Source: Antitrichia curtipendula (taxonomy: Eukaryota; Streptophyta; Bryopsida; Hypnales; Leucodontaceae). From it: 64,000 nucleotides of DNA. The notes under the pieces are model-generated. The model saw nothing but the letters and a program-made list of their open reading frames with translations. It did not search any database and had not been told where the DNA came from. The position numbers were made by a program, and so were the translations under genes. This document shows positions 52,554-62,067 of this stretch, piece by piece (within the stretch, counting starts at the first letter, position 1; each line of letters opens with the position of its first letter). The stretch spans positions 25,048,001-25,112,000 of the forward strand of contig OX579637.1 of NCBI GenBank assembly GCA_951230915.1, read 5' to 3'.

Positions 52554-53993
52554 ATGGAAGAACAAATACCAAGACTGGAGTTGTTCTTCAAGAGATGCGA
52601 CGTTGCTCGAGATGAGGAGGATGGAGACGACATCGACAACGATGGAGAGTATTGGGAGTTTCTCAACCCCGAGAAGATGGACAACTGGAGCCTCAGGATG
52701 ATACCATTTAAAAATCTCATGTGCTTCTCGTACAATTACAAAGACAACGACACGTACTACTCCGTCTCCTTTGAAGAAAAAATCAAAGAGATCGCCCACG
52801 ACAAGGGGAGCATCATCAAAATACATTGTGTGATAGCACAAACAGGAAAGAAGGAAGAAGAACAGTGCCATTTCACAATCGTCTTGGACTCCTCAAAAAT
52901 TCCATTTAACATCACGCCGTTCCTGGAAACACTCGAACCCACCGAGTACAGGACCGAGATTCCTGAGTTGGAGAAGAAGATTGACAACAACTTCTTCCGC
53001 ACTCCAACCGGAACCACAATCATCGGTAAGACGCTTTGCAATCGACTGAGGTCACTATTCGTGACCTTCGAGGTTCTAAAGGCAAAGCTGGAGTCCACGA
53101 AGCGAGACATGGTCGCGCGAACTGTGTCTTAGGAGATGCCGGCTCAGGGAGGCGAGGGACAAGCATCCATGGGGACTCTATGTACACAAAACAGTCGTGG
53201 TACCATGAGAAATCATCAGTCCAGGACACCACCTCCGCCGCCGAACAGAGGTAACCTTGCTACGAGTGCTGGGAGAAAATCAAAGACCCAGAAGCCTGAG
53301 GAAGCAGTGCTGGGTGAGACTAGTTTTGCGTCGGCAGTTACTAACATCCCAGAGGCTCACGACCCTCAGCGTGACCACGATTACAAATTGTCTGCAGAGG
53401 CCTTCAAGAACTACTGGGCCACTTGCACAAACGCCTACGTGTTCGCGATTGATGAGAAGAAGTCAATCCCGATTGAACAACTTATCTCGTCACCGGCGGA
53501 CATGAACATCCGAAGCCATGAGGATTGGCTCGCTTCGGACGTCATGCATTTCTATGTGCACATGCCAGACAAGTCCACCAAGCAGACTCTGTGTGTCATG
53601 CCTGTGAACCAACCGGAGAAACCCAAACCAGAGTTGTGGGACGAAATCAAGGGAGGGCAATTCTACCTGATTAACGGCCAGCACAATGTGACGGCCAGCA
53701 AGATGATGGTGGAAAAGAGATTGGATGAGTCCATTCTCAAACATTTCAGGGAGAGGGATTGCTACGTTGTCTGGTCGAATGACAACGAAAAATTGCGGTC
53801 CATATCCGCGTATTACAACAGGGTTAACCATTTTGTTGCCAAGAAGCCTTCGTGGTCAACTAACATCCTCGGCACGCGAAGTGTTTGGGAGAAAATGGGA
53901 AGACCAAGGAACCCGAAGGATCCGTCCCCGGCGGGTACAATGTCCAATACAAGGCGTAAAGCCGACGACAAGGCCAACCTGGTTAAGTTCAAG
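52554..53993 (+). pseudogene. first coding exon: unknown N-terminus plus GQH-motif region
   Basis: Open from ATG 52,554, just after an acceptor-like CTGACAG, to a donor AAG/GTAAAC at 53,993, broken only by an in-frame TAG at 53,130-53,132. The first 192 codons form an acidic, lysine-rich protein (early run DEEDGDDIDNDGE) that I do not recognise. After the TAG the same frame gives a proline patch (TPPPPPNRG) and then a compact domain with QFYLINGQHNVTASKMM at about 53,658-53,706. A GQH followed by A-[SA] recalls the signature loop of ParB-like and DGQHR-domain proteins. This is a weak motif-level similarity, and no nuclease activity is claimed. The TAG could be decay, or the true end of a short first gene, but the uninterrupted frame on both sides and the splice joins downstream favour one locus. 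Confidence 0.6.
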
Positions 53994-54203
53994 GTAAACA
54001 TTTATCAAGTGAATATTGAAGATATCGTGTGGTTCTTGTGCTGTCCATTTCATGTGACAAGTTTTAAACTCCTTGTTGGATTCAAGTCGAGTCGACCTAA
54101 ATAGGATTGTGTTACGCCATTCTGCAAAGTCTATGAGTTATGTAGTTAGGTCGGGTCGACCTAAACGTATGCTTATGGCTCTACTTCTGGATGGATTTTG
54201 CAG
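53994..54203 (+). other. intron with two palindrome copies
   Basis: GTAAACATT to GGATTTTGCAG, 210 bp. Joining the flanks gives KFK followed by EFVKAMNARF in the same frame, which supports splicing. Palindrome copies lie at 54,082-54,101 (TCAAGTCGA-g-TCGACCTAA) and 54,146-54,165 (TTAGGTCGG-g-TCGACCTAA). Confidence 0.7.
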
Positions 54204-55568
54204 GAGTTCGTGAAGGCCATGAACGCTCGCTTTGCAATGCTCGATGTTGTTAAGTCTCAGAAAGCTTCCCGGGGTAAGGACGCCGAGGAGAAGCTCAAGA
54301 TAACTAATGAGTTGAAGATCATTACAGCACCAGATGACGTCTTCAACTTGTGGAGCAAAGTGATATCAAGCAATGCTCACGGTGAGCTCATCAATCCAGA
54401 GACCTTCCAACCCTTTAACAAGAAGACCAGGTGGAAGTCAAAGTCCAGAAACTTGACCCACAAATTCTTCAAGTGGATGGGAAACCTCTCCTACGACGAC
54501 ATGAAGAAGCTCGCGACGCACATCCTGAAGCGAACACGGACACGCAATGGGGAGAGGTGAACACTGAATCATCCGAAGGTGACAATCAAGCAGGTGGCTT
54601 CCGTGCTTGAGAGTTGCTACGCTCACAAGGAATGGGTCGAGCGGCGCAAAAGAAAGTATCTTGTGAAGAAGGAGCTCAACCATCTCGACCCGAACTTGGG
54701 CCTCATCAACGCATTCAACGAAGTGAATGTGGATAACTGGAGGGAGTTCAAGAGGAGTCGTTGCATCACCAGCGCGACGATGAATGTCCTCCTCGAGCAA
54801 CCAGGAGAGGACTATTTCAGGGAGGCAAAGCAGACCAAGGTCAAGAACAAGAAGGCTGCTGAGATTTCACCTTACGCTGCCGAGTTCTTCCGAGTCTTCC
54901 TCGAGCGCCGCTCAAATTTCGTGAAGCACATTGCGGTTGCACGATACAGGCCATACAACATTGCAGCCGACAAGAACTCACCTTGGTCAACTGGAGCGTG
55001 GACCGAGAATACGGCATCCAAAATCAAATTCGGAATCCTGGACTTTTGATTTGCTCCAGTGGTTCTCAACAAGGGCAATTGCACGCCGCTGATGTCGTAC
55101 TTCTTCTCCGCTATGAAGTCCTTCTAGGGGTCGAAGCAACCTCGACTGGAAGAGATCCCGGCTTGGCTCTTCATCTGCTCCGATTTAGTGGAGCAGAACC
55201 AGGCTCTGCATTACGTGCAAACAAACGAAGTCCTCAAGGATTTCAAGATGGAATTCGCGGACTACTGGCCCGCGAAAGTTGAGCGGATGGGAGACAACTC
55301 CGCTCGCAACAGCAAGGCAACTAAGAAGGTTTATCTCACGTTCTTGCAGAACCCGGACAACGCCGTCATCATGACTCCGAAGCCAGCATATCGAGCCCCT
55401 GACACAGACGTCTTCAGGAAGCCCCGAGCATACAATGAGCTGAAGTACTGGATTCACAACACAGAGCTCCGAATGGAGTTCTACCTCAACATCCTCAGAA
55501 GATTTGCCATTGGTGCGAGGAGCGTAATGTCAGTATTTTCGGGTTCGAAGTTTACATGTGCCGCGATG
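54204..55568 (+). pseudogene. second coding exon with three in-frame stops
   Basis: One continuous frame of 455 codons from the acceptor at 54,203 to the donor GCGATG/GTGAGT at 55,568. It is broken by TGA at 54,558-54,560, TGA at 55,047-55,049 and TAG at 55,125-55,127. Protein-like sequence resumes at once after each stop (for example NGER stop TLNHPKVT; GILDF stop FAPVVLNKG; AMKSF stop GSKQPRL), with no frameshift. All three could come from CGA or CAG by a single C-to-T change. The product is lysine- and arginine-rich, with aromatic helices (VTIKQVASVLESCYAHKEW; NTELRMEFYLNILRRFAIG) and a terminal VFSGSKFTCAAM. Family not recognised. The same-strand neighbours and phase-compatible intron make it the continuation of the exon before it. 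Confidence 0.65.
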
Positions 55569-55708
55569 GTGAGTTCTTTTTCAGGTCGAATTGACCTAAA
55601 CTTGTACAATGTATGCACGTAGATGGGGTGGCCCGGCCTAATTAGGTAGGCATTGAATTGTAAATGTACATTATTCCATTGTCAGATTTTAGATCGACTC
55701 GACCTAAA
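55569..55708 (+). other. probable intron with two palindrome copies; acceptor unresolved
   Basis: It starts with a strong donor (GTGAGT). Palindromes lie at 55,581-55,600 and 55,689-55,708. No AG acceptor nearby is in the phase needed to join the next frame: GTCAG at 55,685, TTTTAG at 55,692 and GTGTAG at 55,736 are all out of phase. Either a splice site has been lost, or the next frame begins with its own ATG at 55,709. Confidence 0.5.
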
Positions 55709-56816
55709 ATGTCAACGAACGCGTCTACCTGTGTAGCTCACTGTGTCCTGAATGTGCTACAAATGTTGGGGCTGGATGTCTTTGCTGTTGGTACCTCCGA
55801 CGAGTCCGGTACCTGGACAGGTATTGCCGAACTTGGGAAGTCACTGGATAAGAGTGATTTCCTTCCAAAAGGGTACTTTGTGGATGAAGAAGTGCACCGT
55901 CGGAAGGCTGGAGGTGCTGCGACACCCGCAACATCAAAGAGGAAGAGGAAGTGGGCATGGGATTTGCCGATGTCTCAGCCTTCCCAAGGCGAACCATCTT
56001 CTCAAGCTGGTCCATCTCACGGGGATCCAGTTGATTTGTCTTCGGACGATGAGGAGGAAGAATACGACAATGGCACCGAAGATGTACAGGACGAGCAGCT
56101 GACACCCGTGCAGCTCTCTCACAGTATCAGGGGGTCCTTTGCGTCATCTGGACAACCAGAGGAGTTGCATCCGATTGAGATGCAGCCGTCGAGCACGCCG
56201 CCGCGCTCCACGACTCGGAGGGTAACGGGAAAGAGGAGGAGACACGATGACGAGCTGACTGCGATGAGCGCAGAGATTGACGAGATCAGAATGGAGAGGC
56301 TCCATGATCGGACAGCGAACATGAAGATGCACGCCCAGCATAGTTACACGATGGAGCAGCTGTTGAATTGTATATTGGCACTTTCGACGAAGATTGACAA
56401 CACCTACGATGTCATTGTGAATAGCAACAAAGGTGCTCTGCCACTCGCGGCGGTTTCGCCAGCCCAAGTTGCTCCCCAGTTGTTGCTGCAGGGTCAAGCC
56501 TCGGGTTTGTTGAATACCGGGGAGTCGAGTTTGGTAGAGCCGATTCGGACTGTGTTGAATGTTCCTCCTGCTCCTGGTTCTGTGATGCCTCCTCCTCCGT
56601 CAGCTCGCGCAGTCTTCCATTCGGTTGTTGGCGTGCCAACAACTTCTCCGTCTGTGGTCGCGTCACCACCTCTTCCACCTACAGACCAAGTGCCGGACAT
56701 TCCCCCGCCACCTCCAGAGGTCGACATCACGATTGCTGGTGCTCTGCAGGTGGCCACTGAGGTTGATGCACCAGAAATTGGCGTGGTCGAGACGGCGTAT
56801 GCAGATGCCCCTGCAG
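55709..56816 (+). CDS. third coding exon: low-complexity linker with nuclear-type basic motifs
   Basis: Open from ATG 55,709 (true exon start uncertain) to a donor GCAG/GTTGAT at 56,816, about 369 codons, no internal stop. In order: a short hydrophobic start (LQMLGLDVFAVG), a basic cluster SKRKRKWAWDLP, Ser/Gln/Pro-rich sequence, an acidic run DLSSDDEEEEYDNGTED, a second basic cluster TRRVTGKRRRHDDEL, a likely helical region (TAMSAEIDEIRMERLHDR), and a long proline/valine-rich tail (PPLPPTDQVPDIPPPPPE). The two basic clusters look like nuclear localisation signals. The exon ends one base into a codon, and that base joins with GC at 57,061 to give Gly, which supports the splice. Function unknown; the exon links the N-terminal parts to the HAD-like domain. 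Confidence 0.55.
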
Positions 56817-57060
56817 GTTGATCACTCGATGTCGTTTGTATAGTTTAGGTCGACTCGAGCTAACATGGATGGTAGATCGGACCTAGTTGTGCATATTCAT
56901 GAAGTGAACATTTTTCTTATTGAGAACTTACGGTGGACAGAACCACAGAGTTCTAAATTTTCTAAATTTTTCAAAACTATGTATTCTATTGCCTACCTCT
57001 GGGAAATTTAATATATCGGATTCTTACGGATTATATTTTTTGTGAATTCATGAATTGCAG
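56817..57060 (+). other. intron with one palindrome copy
   Basis: GTTGATCAC to CATGAATTGCAG, 244 bp, AT-rich. Joining 56,816 to 57,061 keeps the frame (DAPA-G-IVNVDVVP). It contains the palindrome at 56,845-56,864 (TTAGGTCGA-c-TCGAGCTAA). Confidence 0.7.
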
Positions 57061-57344
57061 GCATTGTTAATGTTGATGTTGTTCCTACTTCACCCAAACA
57101 TCAGTCATTACACAGTGAACTCCTTGTGTCTTCCGATGACGTTCCCGTGGAAGAATCTGTGCCTACTACGCAAGCACACACTATGACTCCAGAGTGTGAG
57201 ATTGCTCCTATTGTACAAGAGGACGTCGTGGATGATGACTTATCATTTTTGGATGCCGAAGCTATGGTGGTCAAAGTTGCAGAACCCATCGTCAAGGTGC
57301 AAGAAGACGTCAGAGCTGCAACTGAATCCGATCGCGAGAAGAAG
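57061..57344 (+). CDS. fourth coding exon: acidic linker
   Basis: Exon of 284 bp between TTGCAG and AAG/GTATGT, open in the frame carried over from the previous exon. It encodes a threonine/valine/acid-rich stretch (SSDDVPVEESVPTTQ; EDVVDDDLSFLDAEAM) ending SDREKK on a codon boundary. No domain recognised; it reads as a flexible spacer ahead of the phosphatase-like exon. Confidence 0.6.
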
Positions 57345-57470
57345 GTATGTTGTACATGAACTGTCTTTGTTGCCCTGTCATTAGTATTTACTATATCATT
57401 TCGCGCTAGTTCAAAAATGTGTCAGTTCAGGGTAGTAACTGGCTGCACATTTACCCGTTTGAAAACAGGA
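57345..57470 (+). other. short intron without a palindrome
   Basis: GTATGTTGTAC to GTTTGAAAACAG, 126 bp. The join gives EKK followed by ESNSPCPCGG in frame. It is the only intron of the locus in which no copy of the 19-bp palindrome was found. Confidence 0.65.
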
Positions 57471-58266
57471 ATCGAATTCTCCTTGTCCTTGTGGAGGGAC
57501 GTCGGAGGAGGTCAAACGTCCATTGAGGTCCAGGGGGGCCGTGAGGTGGCTCAACGTTGTCCTGGACCTGAATGGAATTTTATGTGTGTCTAAAGAAATC
57601 AGAACCAAGGGATGGTACAGTCACGTAGGCGAATCCTTACACGGACACTCTGCCACAGTTCCCGCTGTTGTGGGGGAAAAAAAAGTTTACATCAGACCCA
57701 ATTGCTCGCATTTCTTGAGTGAATTAGCAAAGATTGCCGTCATCTTAGTGTGGAGCTCCATGAAAATGTTCAACATTGAAGGGGTTTGTAAACATCTTTT
57801 CGATGGTATAGAAATGCCCCATCTCGTACTCGGGCAAGAGTCTTGCACAACATTGAAGTGCAGGGATGGTTCTGGAAAGATCACGACTTTCAAAGAGCCC
57901 AATACAAACAAGGACCTATTCCTTAAAAACCTGAGTACTTTGTTCAATGGCTCACGAGGGAATTTCACGTCAGAGAATACCATCATAGTGGACGACAGCC
58001 CTTGTAAGCACATTATGAACAAGACAGAGAATGTCATTCTTCCTGATACTTGGACGAACATGGGAAATGGTCCAAAGGACACGTTTCTCTTGGACATCCT
58101 CCTTCCCTGGTTTAGGCGCCTTCACGCTGCTCGAGATGAAGGATTGAAGTCGTTTAGGGAGAATAGCTCAGGGAAGATGGGACGGCGGATGCTCTGCGAC
58201 GAACGAAGTCATCAAGAGTATAACCGCCTAATGGAAGCAACTCGACTGTCGTTGAGTCTGAGATAA
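57471..58266 (+). CDS. FCP1/NIF-like HAD phosphatase domain (C-terminal exon)
   Basis: Open from the acceptor at 57,470 to TAA at 58,264-58,266, about 264 codons. HAD motif I is VVLDLNGILC, with Asp codon 57,565-57,567 and Asn at 57,571-57,573. The usual DxDGT has Asn in place of the second Asp, a form I associate with plant NIF-like proteins; it may weaken or alter catalysis. Motif II is ILVWSS (about 57,741). A lysine in NTNKDLFLKNLSTLF fits motif III. IIVDDSPCKHIMN at about 57,982-58,020, then LPDTW, matches the FCP1/SCP motif IV region. The order and spacing fit the FCP homology domain, whose members dephosphorylate phosphoserine proteins such as the RNA polymerase II tail. The substrate here is unknown. 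A charged tail (GKMGRRMLCDERSHQEYNR) follows. It could be a captured host gene within a repeat element. Confidence 0.75.
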
Positions 58267-58716
58267 GCCAATGGGCTTTCATTTTTAGTCCAGATTAGCT
58301 ATATTAGATCCACGCTAGGGATCGGGCTTCATCATTGGCAACGCAATCTAGCTCGTGTCGACCTGAACTGTGCATAGTTTATGAATTTTGTGCTCTTCAA
58401 TTTTGTGTAATATATTGTTCTCGGGAATAAAACAGAAACGCTTCTTCATCATAAGTTCATTCGTGTTCAGTACTTCACAGTCTTGGTTTCTGAGGTTTAG
58501 GTCGGATCGACCTCATTTGTGGATCTCTCATGTTCAGTTCACGGCTTGTATTGTAGGTCGGGTTAACCTTCTCTAAGACATTCTAGGTCGAATCGACCTC
58601 TTCTATATTGTTTCTTGGTTGACTCAAATGCATGTAAGTTTCTGCGGAGAGCTCTAGACAAGTTCTTCTAGTTGTGCTTCTTTTGACATGAGTTTGCATT
58701 TGGCTTTCCGTTTCAG
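58267..58716 (+). repeat. non-coding interval with four palindrome copies
   Basis: Copies at 58,348-58,367, 58,497-58,516, 58,553-58,572 and 58,583-58,602, more degenerate than the upstream ones but keeping the CTCG/GTCG core around one central base. The interval ends in an acceptor-like CTTTCCGTTTCAG at 58,716. Either it is the 3' flank of the HAD-like gene, or an intron of an isoform that skips the TAA. The AT-rich composition and the presence of the motif resemble the introns upstream. Confidence 0.65.
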
Positions 58717-59247
58717 GTCGTACGCAAATCGCCATCTCCAATTCAAAATAGAAGTCTGACTTGCGCAGCATCGGTTGATTCCTTCCTTGAGTACGGCCAA
58801 AATGCAATCTTGAGTACGGGGAACTTTTTGTGTTCCTCTGCAACAGCAAATTCCATGATGGACTTCTCACTAAAACCTGTGGAGGACGGTGTCGTGGACA
58901 GTCCGCCAAGTGGAACTCCGCGTCTGCCCAAATCATACTCGCCTTCTCCTTTACGGCCCACTCTGGCGGGGGGTCCAAGAATGTCGCCATCTGCCTCCGA
59001 CAGAGTGCCACAGAGAAAGCTCTATAACGACGGTGATGAGAAAACGACCTTGCTTGTCATAGAGGCAGGGGCGTTCGAGAAAGTGCGCAATAAAATACTT
59101 CCTGGACGTTCTCATCCACCACCCCTGTCCGCACAACGTCTGAGATCTCTCGGTGTGCGGAAAACAAAGACGCACGACGGATTATCCCCAAGTCGACGCG
59201 AACTGCCGGTTGTGGATGTATGGGATCGGAAGTTTATACAACTGTAG
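58717..59247 (+). CDS. possible 3' exon, Ser/Pro-rich protein
   Basis: Open for 177 codons from the acceptor-like TTTCAG to a TAG. It starts VVRKSPSPIQNRSLTC, continues through FLEYGQNAILSTGNFL, a Ser/Pro segment (VDSPPSGTPRLPKSYSPSP; RPTLAGGPRMSPSASDRV) and a basic end (LGVRKTKTHDGLSPSRREL). Composition is protein-like but no family is recognised. It could be a terminal exon of the locus by alternative splicing, or a fragment of a neighbouring element. An opposite-strand frame (58,583-59,011) is a less likely shadow. Confidence 0.4.
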   Translation, partial: VVRKSPSPIQNRSLTCAASVDSFLEYGQNAILSTGNFLCSSATANSMMDFSLKPVEDGVVDSPPSGTPRLPKSYSPSPLRPTLAGGPRMSPSASDRVPQRKLYNDGDEKTTLLVIEAGAFEKVRNKILPGRSHPPPLSAQRLRSLGVRKTKTHDGLSPSRRELPVVDVWDRKFIQL

Positions 59248-60385
59248 AGGAGACAAGCATTACAAGATTACAAGAAGTGTGACAATGGTTACAGTCAAGG
59301 ACCTGAAATTCGAAAGGCCTTGGAGATGTTGAAGAGTAAATCACACATGTAGTATCTGTTCATATTGTAGATTCCAAAACTATACATACAAAATAGCATT
59401 GTGTAGTTACTTTGAAAAACTCAATGCTAGAGTGAATCACGCTCACGGCAGCTACATACATTTTTAGTATACATTTTTAGTATACCTTCCGAGGATGCAA
59501 AAAATTTAAAAATGGAAGAGAGAAATATAACAACGAGAAGAGAGGTTCACTATCATTTGAAAATGTTTATGAAGGAGATATATTAAGGACCTCCTAATTT
59601 TGGATTATAGACACCATTTCAGCATATCAAGGAGCCAAGAATACATTTCATATTCTAAACTATTATGTCGCAAAGGCTCATATTTAGATTGAGAACAATG
59701 CAAATCCGTTCAAATATTACAAACCGGGTAGACAAACTATTGAATCTTCATAGTCTGTGGTAATCCTACAAATAGAAGCTGCGGAAGAGGACGCCATCGT
59801 AATGGAAGAAGGAAGTGGATGTCGAGCTTTGACATGAATGTGGACAAGGAAATTATGGAGACAAAATAACCTAGGTTCCACTATAAGCACTCCTATAGGG
59901 AGCACTAGAAAACAGCTATACCTCAAGTGCCATTAGGAAGAGTGCTGAATTAGATGGTGGGGAAGTTGTTTCTATCATTTTTGTGCCTAGATTTGGGTCA
60001 CAAGCTTAGCATTTACTTCATTGTTCTGACACCATGGCGTCATCTTCCGAAGCAATTTATTTGTAGTGTCTAACACAGACTATGGAGATGAAATACTTTG
60101 CTTCTAGGAGTGTAATGGTAGAAATTGCTTCTTCAAATGTCCAATTTGCAGTCTATTAGTCCAATACATCATTATTCAGTGAGTACTTGTCATCAATTGT
60201 GTGGCATATTGCAAGTATTGCATGATGTTTCATAATATTTCAATGGAAAATCTATTTTGAATGACATTGCATTGCTTTTCTTATCGTTACAAACAAGTCA
60301 TTTTTCATTGTTTCTGCCCACAGTTCCCTCTTGTTGTTCTCATATTGAGGAAAAAAGACTCTCATTTTGTTGGAAAACTCTCATT
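59248..60385. other. AT-rich intergenic sequence
   Basis: About 1.1 kb without a credible gene. A 13-bp direct duplication (ATACATTTTTAGT twice) lies at about 59,456-59,482. A minus-strand frame at 59,717-59,926 has no recognisable features. It separates the plus-strand locus from the two minus-strand pseudogenes. Confidence 0.6.
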
Positions 60386-61660
60386 TTAATGAATATAGTG
60401 TTCGGATAACTTCTTCTCCTCCAAGACCTTCTCGTCGAAGAGCCTGGCCCTAACTGCCGCGCTTCCGGCCTCACTGAAAGTCACCTTTACTGCTTCCGCC
60501 ACCTTCTGCGTCTCGTCCGCCATCATCCGGGTGGCGGCCATATCTTCCTTGAAGGTAGCCACTTCCGCCTTCAGCATGTCGACCTCCTCTTGAAGTCAAC
60601 GGATCTCTGCTTCCTGCTTCCGAATCTCGACCGGATTGGTGATGCAATCCGCTACCTTCCCCGGCAACTTGCTGTCCGTTGCTGCCTGCACCAACTCTCC
60701 GATCTGGATCAGGGCGATTCTCTTCGCCTTCCAATCTGCGCGGATGTCGCAGAGGGTCTTGACCAGCTTCTCAAACGGATCGGCAGGTCCCTTTTTCAAA
60801 CCGCTTGCCTTCTCCCCTTCTGGTGTCTTCTCCTTTCCGGTCTTGTCACCAAGCGGAGATCCTCTTCCGGTCGGAGAAGTCATCTTATGCCGCTTGGGCT
60901 GCCTCTCCGCCTCTTCTTCATCTTCTTCTTCTTCGGTCTCGGATCCGGTTTCTTCTTCCTCCTCGTCTGTTTCCGATTCTCCATACTTCAGGAGATTCTT
61001 CTGAGCCTTCCACTCCTTCTCTTCCGAGTCCAACAGGAGCTGGTAATTCTCGTAAAGGTGGTAGAGGTAGGAATACACGAGTGTGGGCCTGCTTCTTCCA
61101 ACCCTTGTCGCTAACTGGGCCACTAGATCGAACATGATCCGGGCCCAGTCCGCGTTCCAGTCTCCGCTCAGAGCACCGAAAATTGTGTTGGCGAGGGTGA
61201 TCGTCACCTTTGTCGCCTTCTCCGGATGAAGGATCGGAATGAGGAACTGCAACAACTTCCGGTGCCGGTCATTGATGCAGTCCTCCACCGCGTATCCGTC
61301 CTTGGGGTTGACCGCTCCCCGGAACTTGTCGCGGATATACTCATCCTTCCGGTTCGCCATTCCGAGACCTGCCCGGAACTTGTACACCTCCCTCTAGATC
61401 TCCTCCGTCCACTCCGCCGGAACACAGCGGAGCGTATTGTCAAATTGGTTTGTCCACTTCCCCTGGATCTCCTTCACCATCCGCTCGTCCTTGAATCCCC
61501 AGGGTTTGTCAAGCAAACCGGGACACCCCATCCGGTTGAGATCCAACCTGAGCATCTCCTTCTCCTCTTCTATTGAGGGGAGAAGCGGAACAATCTTCCG
61601 GAGTTTAACCGGAGCCGACGATGTGGATGGCCCTGGTCTGTTCCGCCTGAGCTGCGGCAT
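60386..61660 (-). pseudogene. repeat-family (gag-like?) protein with two in-frame stops
   Basis: Minus-strand frame from ATG at 61,660 (an in-frame stop lies four codons upstream) to TAA at 60,386, 425 codons including stop. It is interrupted by TAG at 61,394-61,396 (codon 89) and TGA at 60,596-60,598 (codon 355). Order: a short basic N-terminus (MPQLRRNRPGPSTSSAP); a conserved-looking globular part (NPKDGYAVEDCIND, LLQFLIPILHPEKATKV, LANTIFGALSGDWNADW, VYSYLYHLYENYQLLL); a strongly acidic run (ESETDEEEEETGSETEEEE) followed by a basic QPKRHK; a Gly/Lys/Pro linker; and a C-terminal region with heptad-like character (LQEEVDMLKAEVATFKEDM). I think this resembles proteins repeated in plant genomes, possibly retroelement-associated, but cannot name the family. 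Both stops fit C-to-T changes (CAG to TAG, CGA to TGA). Confidence 0.6.
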
Positions 61661-62033
61661 GGACACAGACTAGATCTAAGACAGTTCCTTTCCTGATTCT
61701 ACCTCACCCAGTCCTAGCCGCACGTCCCGTTCTCACTTTCTCTCTCCGATCTCAACCGGAAACCTGCACAGCGATTGGTACGCAACCGGAAACCTACCCT
61801 GCAACACACCTCTAACACTCGCACACTCACGCACACTTGCGAACCGCTCACACAACGCCGACACACAAGGAGCGCGGCAAAATCACTCTCACCAAACAGC
61901 ATTTGGAAAAGGAGTGCGACTGAGGAGGTACTGGCCTCTTATAGTCTCTCCTGACCTAAAAGCGGTCATGATGACTTTTACCGGTCCGATCCCACCAATC
62001 CGGTCTAACCCTAATCCGGTAACATCATATTCG
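61661..62033 (-). promoter_or_regulatory. probable promoter and leader of the minus-strand gene
   Basis: On the minus strand a TATAAGAG box lies at 61,936-61,943, about 275 bp before the ATG at 61,660. Between them is a C/A-rich leader (as read on the plus strand) with a direct repeat AACCGGAAACCT at about 61,759 and 61,789. Upstream of the TATA box, CCGGT-type elements recur (about 61,980-62,020). The arrangement suits an RNA polymerase II promoter, or the U3/R part of a decayed LTR. No matching second LTR is visible in the window. Confidence 0.4.
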
Positions 62034-62067
62034 TTATTTTGGGATTATGGGGCACTCCCAAAATAAT
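62034..62067. repeat. 11-bp inverted repeat
   Basis: TTATTTTGGGA (62,034-62,044) and TCCCAAAATAA (62,057-62,067) are perfect inverted copies around 12 bases. It sits just outside the promoter-like region of the minus-strand gene and may mark an element end or be chance AT-rich symmetry. Confidence 0.5.

Noticed and set aside
53026..53132. Possible 107-bp intron (GTAAGA to GTCTTAG) that would remove the TAG at 53,130
   Set aside because: The skipped part reads as good protein, and splicing would shift the frame away from the long downstream frame, hitting a stop at about 53,252.
51845..58716. Transposon termini flanking the palindrome-rich locus
   Set aside because: No terminal inverted repeats or target-site duplications could be identified by eye at either side.
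58583..59011. 142-codon minus-strand open frame
   Set aside because: It overlaps the plus-strand frame 58,717-59,247 and runs across a palindrome copy; the plus-strand reading has an acceptor and continues the local gene direction.
60590..61576. Plus-strand open frames opposite the gag-like gene
   Set aside because: They are leucine/serine-rich antisense shadows of the minus-strand acidic coding region.
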